Shown here: one piece after another, positions 1 to 6,149 of the stretch
Position numbering within the stretch: position 1 is the stretch's first letter
Layout of the letters: every line of letters starts with the position of its first letter
Assembly (NCBI GenBank): GCA_019752975.1
Contig: JAIELM010000554.1
Span: 1-9,092, forward strand
DNA length: 9,092 nucleotides
Direction: 5' to 3'
From: Undibacterium sp.
GTDB lineage: Bacteria > Pseudomonadota > Gammaproteobacteria > Burkholderiales > Burkholderiaceae_D
Notes under the pieces: model-generated
The model's input: only the letters and a program-made list of their open reading frames with translations
Database searches by the model: none
Told to the model about the DNA's origin: nothing
Position numbers and translations under genes: made by a program

Positions 1-86
1 CAAAATAAAATCACACAAAACTGCCTCGCAAACTCATCCGCCATCATCTCAAACCCTAATGGAAATTCTCGGTTTAAATCGAGCAT
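1..86 (-). CDS. 5' part of an unrecognised minus-strand ORF leaving the window
   Basis: An open frame runs leftward off the window edge. From the ATG at 86-84 it gives 28 codons (begins MLDLNREFPLGFEMM), and the frame stays open upstream to a stop at 152-150, with a TTG at 146-144 as the only other usable start. The extended reading is periodic because it covers the 12-bp tandem repeat: YLRN, YLRD, YLQK. The residue composition (mixed charged and hydrophobic, few rare codons) looks like real protein, but I do not recognise a family, and the C-terminal part lies outside the window. There is no well-spaced ribosome binding site: an AGGA sits directly against the ATG, too close to serve it. It could be the true N-terminus of a gene, or the tail end of a decayed one. 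No function is proposed. Confidence 0.35.
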   Translation of the reverse strand, partial: MLDLNREFPLGFEMMADEFARQFCVILF

Positions 87-100
87 TCCTATGTGTTTTT

Positions 101-136
101 GTAAATAATCGCGTAAATAATTGCGTAAATAAATGT
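101..136. repeat. Three tandem 12-bp units (GTAAATAATCGC-like)
   Basis: Three adjacent units at 101-112, 113-124 and 125-136 read GTAAATAATCGC, GTAAATAATTGC and GTAAATAAATGT. The unit length is a multiple of three, so on the minus strand it encodes the four-residue periodic motif YLRN/YLRD/YLQK without breaking the frame. It may be a slippage expansion inside, or just upstream of, the minus-strand ORF at the window edge. Confidence 0.75.
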
Positions 137-208
137 GCGGGTACAAGCGTTAGTGTTGTAGTTTGTTAATCCACGGAATTGACGCTCACGTTGGATGACG
201 TGGGTGAT

Positions 209-352
209 TTAGGTCAATCGGTGTCGAAGACATTTGTGAGACGGACTTTGGGTTTTCTTTCTGTCGTATGCACCAACCACGAAGATTTCGATGGTTTCCA
301 TGTCGAGTTGAGCGATGACTCAGTTTGGTACGGCGGTGGTCTTTAGATGTCC
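209..352 (-). pseudogene. Possible decayed fragment, RelE/ParE-toxin-like tail
   Basis: On the minus strand an ATG at 301-299 opens a 30-codon frame ending in TAA at 211-209, starting METIEIFVVGAYDRKK. The same frame is readable upstream to about 352 apart from one in-frame TGA at 322-320. The run of alternating hydrophobic residues ending in a basic tail (TIEIFVVGAYDRKK) is reminiscent of the last strands of RelE/ParE-type toxins, where similar patterns are followed by Arg or Lys. That is a resemblance only; no complete domain or antitoxin is present. The frame could equally be chance. Confidence 0.18.
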
Positions 353-436
353 AAATTTGGGTTCTGTCCTATGATAAAATGGCGCGATGATTTAATAAGG
401 GCATTGAGTTTTTCATTGGAGTCTTATTGTCGTCAT

Positions 437-465
437 TTGAGTTGTGAAGAGCGCAATGCTAATCA
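437..465 (+). promoter_or_regulatory. Candidate promoter for yqgE operon
   Basis: A TTGAGT at 437-442 and a TAATCA at 460-465 are separated by 17 bases. A TG one base before the -10 (457-458) gives an extended -10 form. The -10 match itself is only partial. The site is about 40 bases upstream of the yqgE start, a sensible distance. A TATGAT at 370-375 is an alternative -10 but lacks a good -35. Confidence 0.25.
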
Positions 466-504
466 TGAAATTATATTGTCTACTGGATATCAACAGAACA
501 GAGT

Positions 505-1074
505 ATGTCGCTAGATTTAACCAACCATTTTTTGATTGCCATGCCCACGCTCAATGATCCTGTTTTTGGCGGAACGGTGATTTATATTTGCGAGCACAAT
601 GATGGTGGCGCCATGGGGTTGGTGGTCAATCGACCTACTGATATGACGATAGCCGATTTGTTTGATCGTATCGAGCTACCGCTGGAAATGATTCCCAATT
701 CCCATCCACTCGGAAAAAATCCTGTTATGTTTGGCGGTCCTGTTCAGGCCGATAGAGGGTTCGTTTTGCACGCCCCCGCCGGACGTTTTTCGTCCACACT
801 TAAAGTTACCGATGACATTAGTTTTACTACCTCGCGCGATATTTTGGAGTCATTAGCATTGGGTGAAGCGCCGCAGCGTCTTTTACTTTCGATTGGTTAT
901 GCTGGTTGGAGCGCAGGTCAATTGGAGCAAGAAATTCTGGATAATGGTTGGTTGACGGTGGCTGCAGATTTGCATGTGCTGTTTGATTTGCCGATAGAGC
1001 AGCGGTTTAACGCGGCGATGAAATTATTGGGTTTTGATCCTTTGATGCTGGCTTCTGTTGCGGGACATGCGTGA
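505..1074 (+). CDS. yqgE: YqgE/AlgH family protein (UPF0301)
   Basis: A 189-residue protein, close to the length of the E. coli YqgE family member (about 187). The N-terminus carries the family hallmark NHFLIAMPTLNDPVFGGTV followed by YICEHNDGGAMGLVVNRPT, and the middle has the FGGPVQADRGFVLH segment and a C-terminal GYAGWSAGQLEQEI block, all diagnostic of this family. The biochemical function is not settled: the name AlgH comes from a proposed link to alginate regulation in Pseudomonas, but most carriers make no alginate. The protein is cytoplasmic by sequence, with no signal peptide or membrane segment. The start aligns with the family N-terminus; its ribosome binding site is weak (AGAG shortly before the ATG). 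Its stop overlaps the ruvX start, and the yqgE-ruvX pairing is widely conserved in proteobacteria, so a shared transcript is likely. Family identification is secure; the physiological role is not. Confidence 0.95.
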   Translation: MSLDLTNHFLIAMPTLNDPVFGGTVIYICEHNDGGAMGLVVNRPTDMTIADLFDRIELPLEMIPNSHPLGKNPVMFGGPVQADRGFVLHAPAGRFSSTLKVTDDISFTTSRDILESLALGEAPQRLLLSIGYAGWSAGQLEQEILDNGWLTVAADLHVLFDLPIEQRFNAAMKLLGFDPLMLASVAGHA

Positions 1075-1469
1075 TGATGCCGGCAGAAGGAACTGTACTA
1101 GCGTTCGATTTCGGCCTGAAACGCATTGGTGTAGCGGTAGGCAATACGGTGCTTTGTCAAGGTCAAGCATTGGCAATTATTGATGCCGCCAGTAATGACG
1201 CTAAGTTTGTCGCCGTCGCCAAGTTGATTGAACAATGGCAGCCGATGTTGTGTGTAGTTGGCTTGCCACGTCATCCCGACGGTACGGCACATGAAATGAC
1301 GGTACGCTGCCAACGTTTTGCTAACCAATTGCACGGGCGCTTCAATGTGCCGATTGCGTTGGTGGATGAACGTTACACTTCGGCGGTTTTGCAAGCCAAG
1401 CAAGGCGAACGTATTGACGATCAAGCAGCGGCTCTTATTTTGCAACAGTATTTTGACCAAAAAGCGTGA
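1074..1469 (+). CDS. ruvX: RuvX/YqgF, putative pre-16S rRNA nuclease (Holliday-junction resolvase fold)
   Basis: A 131-residue RNase H-fold protein of the YqgF/RuvX family. The acidic active-site elements are visible: D12 in LAFDFG, E99 in the VDERYTS motif, and D116 in the C-terminal DDQAAA helix; GLPRHPDGT (about 63-71) is the other conserved block. E. coli YqgF is implicated in maturation of the 16S rRNA 5' end, and family members have also been described as resolvase-like nucleases; which role dominates here cannot be told. Three start codons lie together (GTG 1071, ATG 1074, ATG 1077). I chose ATG 1074 because GGGA at 1062-1065 lies 8 bases upstream and the ATG overlaps the yqgE stop as TGATG, which suggests translational coupling. 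The last codons and the stop lie inside a 13-bp tandem repeat, so the extreme C-terminus (DQKA) may vary between strains. The protein is slightly shorter than the E. coli one (138 residues). Confidence 0.94.
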   Translation: MMPAEGTVLAFDFGLKRIGVAVGNTVLCQGQALAIIDAASNDAKFVAVAKLIEQWQPMLCVVGLPRHPDGTAHEMTVRCQRFANQLHGRFNVPIALVDERYTSAVLQAKQGERIDDQAAALILQQYFDQKA

Positions 1470-1492
1470 CCAAAAATCGTGACCAAAAATCG
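1454..1492. repeat. Three tandem 13-bp units across the ruvX stop
   Basis: The units at 1454-1466, 1467-1479 and 1480-1492 read TGACCAAAAAGCG, TGACCAAAAATCG and TGACCAAAAATCG, with a degenerate fourth copy (TAATCAAACAT) following. The first unit encodes the end of RuvX, and the TGA opening the second unit is the ruvX stop. Because the unit is not a multiple of three, later copies are in other frames. It looks like a slippage duplication of the gene's 3' end. Confidence 0.85.
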
Positions 1493-1532
1493 TAATCAAA
1501 CATTTTGACTTACACGCTGACGAATATCTTAA

Positions 1533-2495
1533 ATGCCTATGAAAAATCCACAACTAAATCAGCACGGCGAGCTACAACATTTGTTGGCGATAGACGGTCT
1601 GCCTAAAGCCATTATGCTGCAAATATTAGATACCGCTGCAAGCTATGTCGATCTAGAACAACGTGAACTAAAGAGTCTGCCCTTACTTCAAGGTAAATGT
1701 GTTTTTAATCTCTTTTTCGAGAACTCTACCCGCACCCGTACCACTTTTGAAATCGCCGCGAAGCGATTGTCGGCCGATGTGAATAGTCTCAATATCGCCG
1801 CCTCTAGTGCCAGCAAGGGCGAGACTTTGCTCGACACCATAGATAATTTGGTGGCGATGCAAGCCGATGTATTTGTTGTTCGACACGCGACTTCAGGCGC
1901 GCCTTTTCTGATTGCCAAACACCTTAACGATACCAAACAAGCTCATGTCCACGTGGTTAATGCGGGTGATGGTAGACACGAGCATCCGACCCAGGGTTTG
2001 CTCGACATGCTGACTATCCGTCATTATAAAAAAGACTTTAGCAATTTGACGGTGGCCATAGTTGGTGACGTTTTACATAGCCGCGTAGCACGTTCGGATA
2101 TTCACGCCTTAACCACATTGGGTGCCGCTGAAGTGCGAGTGATAGGGCCTAAGACTTTGCTACCGGGTGGTTTAGAGCAAATGGGTGTGCGGGTTTTTAC
2201 AGACATGAACTTGGGCTTAAAAGATGTCGATGTAGTGATTATGCTGCGGCTACAAAATGAGCGTATGACTGGTGCTTTGCTGCCTTCAAGCCAAGAGTAT
2301 TTTAAGCAGTATGGTTTAACCCCAGAGCGACTTGCGCTAGCAAAATCTGATGCCATCGTCATGCATCCAGGTCCTATGAATCGCGGAGTGGAAATCGATT
2401 CTGCGGTAGCCGATGGATCACAATCCGTGATTCTGTCGCAAGTGACTTTTGGAATTGCGGTGCGGATGGCGGTGATGGGCATGGTTGCAAAATAG
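1533..2495 (+). CDS. pyrB: Aspartate carbamoyltransferase catalytic subunit
   Basis: Catalyses condensation of carbamoyl phosphate with L-aspartate to N-carbamoyl-L-aspartate, the committed step of de novo pyrimidine synthesis in the cytoplasm. The 320 residues contain the carbamoyl-phosphate loop [13 protein letters not shown] (61-73; S65, R67, T68 and R69), the SKGETLLDT loop (94-102) whose lysine reaches into the neighbouring active site, [10 protein letters not shown] (151-160), the aspartate-binding MLRLQNER (237-244) and [10 protein letters not shown] (278-287). No catalytic residue is missing. No pyrI regulatory subunit gene is adjacent; instead a pseudo-dihydroorotase gene follows 43 bases downstream, the arrangement of class A ATCases (Pseudomonas type), in which PyrB and an inactive PyrC-like chain form a dodecamer. 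The start is ATG 1533 or ATG 1539; neither has a strong ribosome binding site. The 63-base gap after ruvX has no room for pyrR. Confidence 0.97.
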   Translation: MPMKNPQLNQHGELQHLLAIDGLPKAIMLQILDTAASYVDLEQRELKSLPLLQGKCVFNLFFENSTRTRTTFEIAAKRLSADVNSLNIAASSASKGETLLDTIDNLVAMQADVFVVRHATSGAPFLIAKHLNDTKQAHVHVVNAGDGRHEHPTQGLLDMLTIRHYKKDFSNLTVAIVGDVLHSRVARSDIHALTTLGAAEVRVIGPKTLLPGGLEQMGVRVFTDMNLGLKDVDVVIMLRLQNERMTGALLPSSQEYFKQYGLTPERLALAKSDAIVMHPGPMNRGVEIDSAVADGSQSVILSQVTFGIAVRMAVMGMVAK

Positions 2496-2538
2496 CTTAG
2501 TACCAAGCCACCATTTGAAATTATCGGAAAGAAGTGAA

Positions 2539-3837
2539 ATGTCTTTACACATAAAAAACGGACGAGTGATTGATCCCGCCAATGCCGTGGACGAGGTCAA
2601 GGATGTCTTCGTTGCTGATGGAAAAATTGTCGCTTTTGGCAATGCGCCGATTGGTTTTGTCGCCGCTCAAACCATAGATGCTACGGGCTTCATAGTCGCA
2701 CCTGGTTTAGTTGATTTGAGCGCGCGCTTACGTGAGCCGGGCTTTGAGTGCAAAGCCACACTAGAGTCCGAATTGCAGGCCGCCATGCGTGGTGGTGTGA
2801 CTAGCCTAGTGTGTCCGCCAGATACCGATCCGGTGTTAGATGAAGCGGGTTTGGTAGAAATGTTAAAGCAGCGCGCAAAGTTGCAAAATAAGGCCAGAGT
2901 TTATCCTTTAGGCGCTTTAACCCTAGGGTTGAAAGGGCAAAATCTGACCGAGATGGCGGCCTTAACTGATGCTGGTTGCATGGGTTTCTCGCAAGCAGAA
3001 GAAGCGATAGTTGATACCAGCGTATTGCAACGCGCTTTGCAATACGCTGCGACTTTTGGTTTTACGGTGTGGCTGCGACCACAAGATGCTTTTATTGGTA
3101 AAGGCGGCGTGGCGCATAGTGGCCCTTTAGCTTCGCGATTAGGTTTGTCTGGAGTGCCAGTAATGGCCGAAACTATCGCTTTGCAAACCTTGTTCGAACT
3201 CATGCGTACCACAGGGGCAAGAGTGCATATCTGTCGTATTTCTTCCGCGGCTGGACTAGAGTTAATTCGTCTCGCCAAAAAAGAAGGTTTGCCCTTAACT
3301 TGTGACGTGGGTATACATCATGTGCACTTAACTGATGTGGATATTGGTTATTTTGATGCGAATGCGCGTCTCACTCCGCCTCTACGTAGTGGACGTGATC
3401 GTGATGCCATACTTGCCGCTTTGATTGACGGAACCATTGATGCCATTTGCTCAGACCATACTCCGGTTGATGATGACGAAAAAGCGCTCCCTTTTGCCGA
3501 AGCCAGTGCTGGTGCAACCGGCCTAGAATTGCTGCTTTCTTTGACCCTGAAATGGGCAGAAGATAGTCGTGGCGAGGTGAGTTTACCGCAGGCTCTAGCA
3601 AAAATTACGCGTGACCCTGCGGCTTTTCTTAGTCTCATTAGCGGCATAAACTGCGGTAGCATAGCGCTAGGCGATGTCGCGGATCTGTGCGTCTTTGATC
3701 CGCACGCACGTTGGTTGGTGAGCGCTGATGCACTCGTGAGTCAAGGTAAGCATACCCCCATGCTGGGCTATGAATTGCCCGGTGTCGTCAAAGCCACCAT
3801 CGTGCATGGTCATCTGGCTTATCTCTCCACGAATTAA
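2539..3837 (+). CDS. pyrX: Pseudo-dihydroorotase (PyrC'/PyrX), ATCase non-catalytic subunit
   Basis: A 432-residue amidohydrolase-fold protein clearly homologous to type I dihydroorotase (NGRVIDPAN near the start, APGLVDL, LREPGFE, GGVTSLVCPPDTDPV, LTPPLRSGRDRDA, DGTIDAICSDHTP). The metal site is destroyed. The usual HxH before LREPG is replaced by S61 and R63 (DLSARLREPG), the bridging-acid DDG segment by SQAEE (151-155), and the HxED histidine by R180 (LRPQD). H230 and D306 remain. This pattern matches the inactive PyrC' of Pseudomonas, which is needed structurally for ATCase assembly rather than for catalysis. It should therefore be read as an ATCase partner chain, with a true dihydroorotase expected elsewhere in the genome. 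I chose ATG 2539 over an upstream in-frame codon at 2485 because GGAAAG at 2526-2531 is well spaced (7 bases), the protein then begins at the family N-terminus, and 2485 lies inside pyrB. Confidence 0.93.
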   Translation: MSLHIKNGRVIDPANAVDEVKDVFVADGKIVAFGNAPIGFVAAQTIDATGFIVAPGLVDLSARLREPGFECKATLESELQAAMRGGVTSLVCPPDTDPVLDEAGLVEMLKQRAKLQNKARVYPLGALTLGLKGQNLTEMAALTDAGCMGFSQAEEAIVDTSVLQRALQYAATFGFTVWLRPQDAFIGKGGVAHSGPLASRLGLSGVPVMAETIALQTLFELMRTTGARVHICRISSAAGLELIRLAKKEGLPLTCDVGIHHVHLTDVDIGYFDANARLTPPLRSGRDRDAILAALIDGTIDAICSDHTPVDDDEKALPFAEASAGATGLELLLSLTLKWAEDSRGEVSLPQALAKITRDPAAFLSLISGINCGSIALGDVADLCVFDPHARWLVSADALVSQGKHTPMLGYELPGVVKATIVHGHLAYLSTN

Positions 3838-3847
3838 TTTGCAGTCT

Positions 3848-4606
3848 ATGAATAATTTACGATTTTATTGGCGTCAGCTGCGCGTGATTTTGCATGTCTT
3901 AATTGGTGTGATGACCTGCGCATTGATTTTCCCTTGGGTGGGGGCGCAGAATCAAGAGTTTTTGATACGGCGTTGGTCGAGTCAATTACTTGGTTTATGT
4001 AAGATTAAACTACATTTTATCGATAAGAGTCATGGGAAGAGCGCGGCGCACGCTCTTATCATCGCCAATCATGTATCTTGGTTAGATATTTTTGTGATCA
4101 ATGCATGGCGTCCCTGTCACTTTGTCGCCAAAGCGGATATTCGTAGTTGGCCTATCGCTGGTTGGCTAAGTGCGCAAGCGGGAACGATATTTCTCGCGCG
4201 TGGCAAACAAAGAGAAGTGCGCCGCATTTACGAAGGCTTAGTTGATCAACTGCAAGCAAAAAAACGTATCGCATTTTTTCCTGAAGGTACTACGGGAAGT
4301 CAGGGTGCGGTTCTGCCTTTTCATGCCAATTTGTTTGAAGCGGCAATCGAAGCGCAAGTACCTATTCAAGCTTTCGCGATACGTTATTTAGATCCGCAGG
4401 GGGAGTTAGAACATGCGGTGGATTTTATCGGTGAGATGAGCTTCGCCGAAAGTATGAGATTGATTTTAGATAAGAATGGCACCGTGGTGGAATTAATTCA
4501 GCTGCCGAGTATTTCTACTGAAGGGGCGCATAGACGCGAAGTGGCCGATCAAGCGCGGGAGGCGGTTGTGCAGGGTTTGAATGTTCATACGAGCGCTGCT
4601 TTGTGA
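3848..4606 (+). CDS. plsC: PlsC-type 1-acyl-sn-glycerol-3-phosphate acyltransferase
   Basis: A 252-residue inner-membrane acyltransferase predicted to transfer an acyl chain to lysophosphatidic acid, giving phosphatidic acid for phospholipid synthesis. The catalytic HX4D motif is NHVSWLD (H75, D80), and the second block is FFPEGTT (143-149) that binds the glycerol-phosphate; IFLARG (114-119) matches the third conserved motif. One hydrophobic segment (about residues 13-30) anchors the N-terminus. The start at 3848 lies 10 bases after the pyrX stop and gives a normal PlsC N-terminus; a longer in-frame reading back to 3770 would sit inside pyrX. No clear ribosome binding site is present, so translation may depend on coupling to pyrX. 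The genome may carry other PlsC paralogues, and the acyl-acceptor preference (lysophosphatidate versus another lysolipid such as an ornithine lipid precursor) cannot be read from sequence. Confidence 0.9.
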   Translation: MNNLRFYWRQLRVILHVLIGVMTCALIFPWVGAQNQEFLIRRWSSQLLGLCKIKLHFIDKSHGKSAAHALIIANHVSWLDIFVINAWRPCHFVAKADIRSWPIAGWLSAQAGTIFLARGKQREVRRIYEGLVDQLQAKKRIAFFPEGTTGSQGAVLPFHANLFEAAIEAQVPIQAFAIRYLDPQGELEHAVDFIGEMSFAESMRLILDKNGTVVELIQLPSISTEGAHRREVADQAREAVVQGLNVHTSAAL

Positions 4607-4672
4607 ACATTAGTTCTTAAAAAAGAAATTAAAATTAAGTCGAAATAAGATAATTTTATGTGATACTTCGGG

Positions 4673-4708
4673 TTGCGTTTTTTACGCAAACTTGATCAAA
4701 CATATAAA
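4673..4708 (+). promoter_or_regulatory. Palindrome and candidate promoter upstream of the decarboxylase gene
   Basis: TTGCGT (4673-4678) and ACGCAA (4684-4689) form a perfect 6-bp inverted repeat around TTTTT. Just inside, TTTACG (4681-4686) and TATAAA (4703-4708) could be -35 and -10 boxes with a 16-base spacer, so the palindrome would overlap the -35 like an operator. The surrounding 125-base gap after plsC is strongly AT-rich, as expected for a separate promoter. The assignment is tentative. Confidence 0.3.
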
Positions 4709-4716
4709 AATTATCT

Positions 4717-4724
4717 AGGGAGGA
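4717..4724 (+). promoter_or_regulatory. Strong ribosome binding site of the decarboxylase gene
   Basis: AGGGAGGA lies 7 bases before the ATG at 4732 and is the best Shine-Dalgarno match in the window. It fixes the start and so supports the reality of the signal peptide that begins there. Confidence 0.85.
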
Positions 4725-4731
4725 CTTCGAC

Positions 4732-5883
4732 ATGGTTTTTCGCGCGAACCGTTTTGCAACTATTTGTTTCGTTAGTTTTTTACTGGCACTTAATGCCACC
4801 ACAGTATCAGCAGCTAGCTACTCTTCCGATAACCCGAAGCGTGCTTTGGCACCAGCCGCGGTGAAATTACGGACCCTATATCAGACCGACGCGGCTTTTA
4901 AACAAAAACTTGATGAAGTCTTTGTGACGCTCAGTCCCGAGGTGGAAGGCAAACCGAATCCATGGCTGGGAAAAAATGTGCAAGATTTGCTGAACTTCGT
5001 CGATGATTGGCATTATTTTTTACCGGTCACCACCAATGGTTTGACGTATATCCGGCAATTTCAAGCCCTCTATGCCGATAACCCCGCTGGCCTGCGCTTT
5101 ATTCGTGATGAGACAGCGTATAGCTGGATTAAGGGCTTGGTGGAAGAGCGCGGTCACTATATGGACAGTAAAGAATCGATTGCCAAAGTCGGTCAGTGGA
5201 AAGCCGATCCTCGTATTGGTATGCAAGACTACATAGAACCTAAAGCGGGCTACCAATCCTTTAATGAATTTTTTACCCGTAGTTTGAAGCCAGGTAGGCG
5301 CCCGGTCGCTTCACCTCAAGATGATTCTGTGATCGTTAGTCCAGCCGACTGTATTGTGCAAATTATGGATGTCAATCTCACCGATAGCACGCAATTGCCT
5401 ACGAAGGGGACAGAACATTTAAATTTGTCAGCTATGCTTGCCAATTCACCTTTGGCAAAACATTTTGTTGGCGGCACGGCAATACGCTGTATTTTAGAAC
5501 CAACCTCGTATCATCATTATCACGCACCGGTATCAGGGCTTGTTTTGGAAGCGAATGAAAATGTCGCTGGGCCGTATTTTGAGGAGCGTATCGTTCCTTC
5601 GGCGGCGCGCCATCATCGCGGCTATTTGATTATCGATACAGCACAATATGGCAAGGTCGCTATGGTTGCGATTGGCCTAGCCACCATTAGTAAAGTGCAA
5701 TTTGAAAAACCGTTTGCGCGTGTGATCGCTGGTAAAACAGTGGCGATAAAGAAGGGCGAGCGCGTCGGTCATTTTGCCTATGGTGGCTCGATGGTTTATC
5801 TCCTTTTAGAAAAAAATAGATTGGAATCTTTAGGTGTGCGCCAAGGTCAGCAGTTAGGTGTGTTTGAACGCAACGAGAAATAG
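4732..5883 (+). CDS. Exported pyruvoyl-dependent decarboxylase, PSD superfamily (PsiD-like)
   Basis: A 383-residue protein. Residues 1-27 form a signal peptide (basic start, hydrophobic core CFVSFLLAL, predicted cleavage VSA|AS after A27). Residues about 35-175 form an extra N-terminal domain like the one fused to some phosphatidylserine decarboxylases (Pfam 'PSDC' type), ending in FNEFFTRSLKPGRRPVASP. The catalytic domain has SPAD (D206; usually SPADG, here SPADC), the LEPTSYHHYHAPVSG motif (H261, H264) and the self-cleavage site GGS (351-353), where S353 would become the pyruvoyl group on a 31-residue alpha chain. The Asp-His-Ser set needed for autoprocessing is complete. The N-terminal domain, the RPVASP.DD.VI block and the VGGT...SYHxxHxPVSG layout resemble fungal PsiD (L-tryptophan decarboxylase) more than housekeeping Psd, so the substrate may be a free amino acid rather than phosphatidylserine. 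The neighbouring plsC would instead favour a lipid role. The superfamily is certain; the substrate is unknown. Confidence 0.88.
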   Translation: MVFRANRFATICFVSFLLALNATTVSAASYSSDNPKRALAPAAVKLRTLYQTDAAFKQKLDEVFVTLSPEVEGKPNPWLGKNVQDLLNFVDDWHYFLPVTTNGLTYIRQFQALYADNPAGLRFIRDETAYSWIKGLVEERGHYMDSKESIAKVGQWKADPRIGMQDYIEPKAGYQSFNEFFTRSLKPGRRPVASPQDDSVIVSPADCIVQIMDVNLTDSTQLPTKGTEHLNLSAMLANSPLAKHFVGGTAIRCILEPTSYHHYHAPVSGLVLEANENVAGPYFEERIVPSAARHHRGYLIIDTAQYGKVAMVAIGLATISKVQFEKPFARVIAGKTVAIKKGERVGHFAYGGSMVYLLLEKNRLESLGVRQGQQLGVFERNEK

Positions 5884-5898
5884 AAACTATATGAGCTA

Positions 5899-6092
5899 AT
5901 ACCAATTCTAATTAAAGAGTTCGATAATTTTTAGATTTTGAACATGGGTTGAAAAACGAAAACCCTTCAACGCCGAGGCGCAGAGACATAGAGGAACGCA
6001 GAGATTTTCTCCGGTTTTCTCAGCGTCTCAGCGCCTCGGCGTTGAGGGGTTTTCAATGAAGAATTACTATCGTATTTAATTCGGATTGGTAT
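5899..6092. mobile_element. 194-bp MITE-like palindromic element
   Basis: The ends are imperfect 18-base inverted repeats: ATACCAATTCTAATTAAA (5899-5916) and TTTAATTCGGATTGGTAT (6075-6092), with 2 mismatches. Inside, a 24-base arm (5958-5981, beginning GAAAACCCTTCAACGCC) pairs with 6031-6054 with a single mismatch. Between them are short GCAGAG-type motifs (GCGCAGAGAC, AACGCAGAGA). There is no ORF of note. TA flanks the CCAAT...ATTGG core on both sides, compatible with a TA target as in IS630/Tc1-mariner relatives, although TA being its own complement makes this weak evidence. The element fills the gap between two convergent genes, and its long hairpin could act as a bidirectional terminator for both. 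It would need a transposase supplied from elsewhere. Confidence 0.7.
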
Positions 6093-6149
6093 AGGAACTC
6101 GCTTCTCTTGTGCTTCTCACTCAGTGTAGAAAGTCGAGCGGATCACCTG

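Larger units (their letters stand above)
150..504. other. Intergenic stretch with no convincing gene
   Basis: These 355 bases separate the left-edge ORF from yqgE. The plus strand has a start-less open run of 58 codons (170-346) with no good ribosome binding site, and the minus strand has a short protein-like fragment (209-352, listed separately). From about 350 to 504 the sequence is AT-richer and probably holds the yqgE promoter. I see no tRNA-like cloverleaf, riboswitch or strong terminator hairpin. Confidence 0.5.

Noticed and set aside
170..346. 58-codon plus-strand open run
   Set aside because: No ATG start, no ribosome binding site and no recognisable protein pattern; it is likely chance.
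1098..1553. 151-codon minus-strand ORF opposite ruvX
   Set aside because: It is the shadow of ruvX and the pyrB start, with a composition unlike protein and no family motif.
2485..2538. Longer pyrX start 18 codons upstream
   Set aside because: It would begin inside pyrB and lacks a ribosome binding site, while ATG 2539 has GGAAAG 7 bases upstream and matches the family N-terminus.
3770..3847. Longer plsC start inside pyrX
   Set aside because: The added residues are not PlsC-like and would overlap pyrX by nearly 70 bases.
4607..4640. Intrinsic terminator after plsC
   Set aside because: The only hairpin (TTCTT/AAGAA) is short and AT-only, with no GC stem followed by a U-tract.
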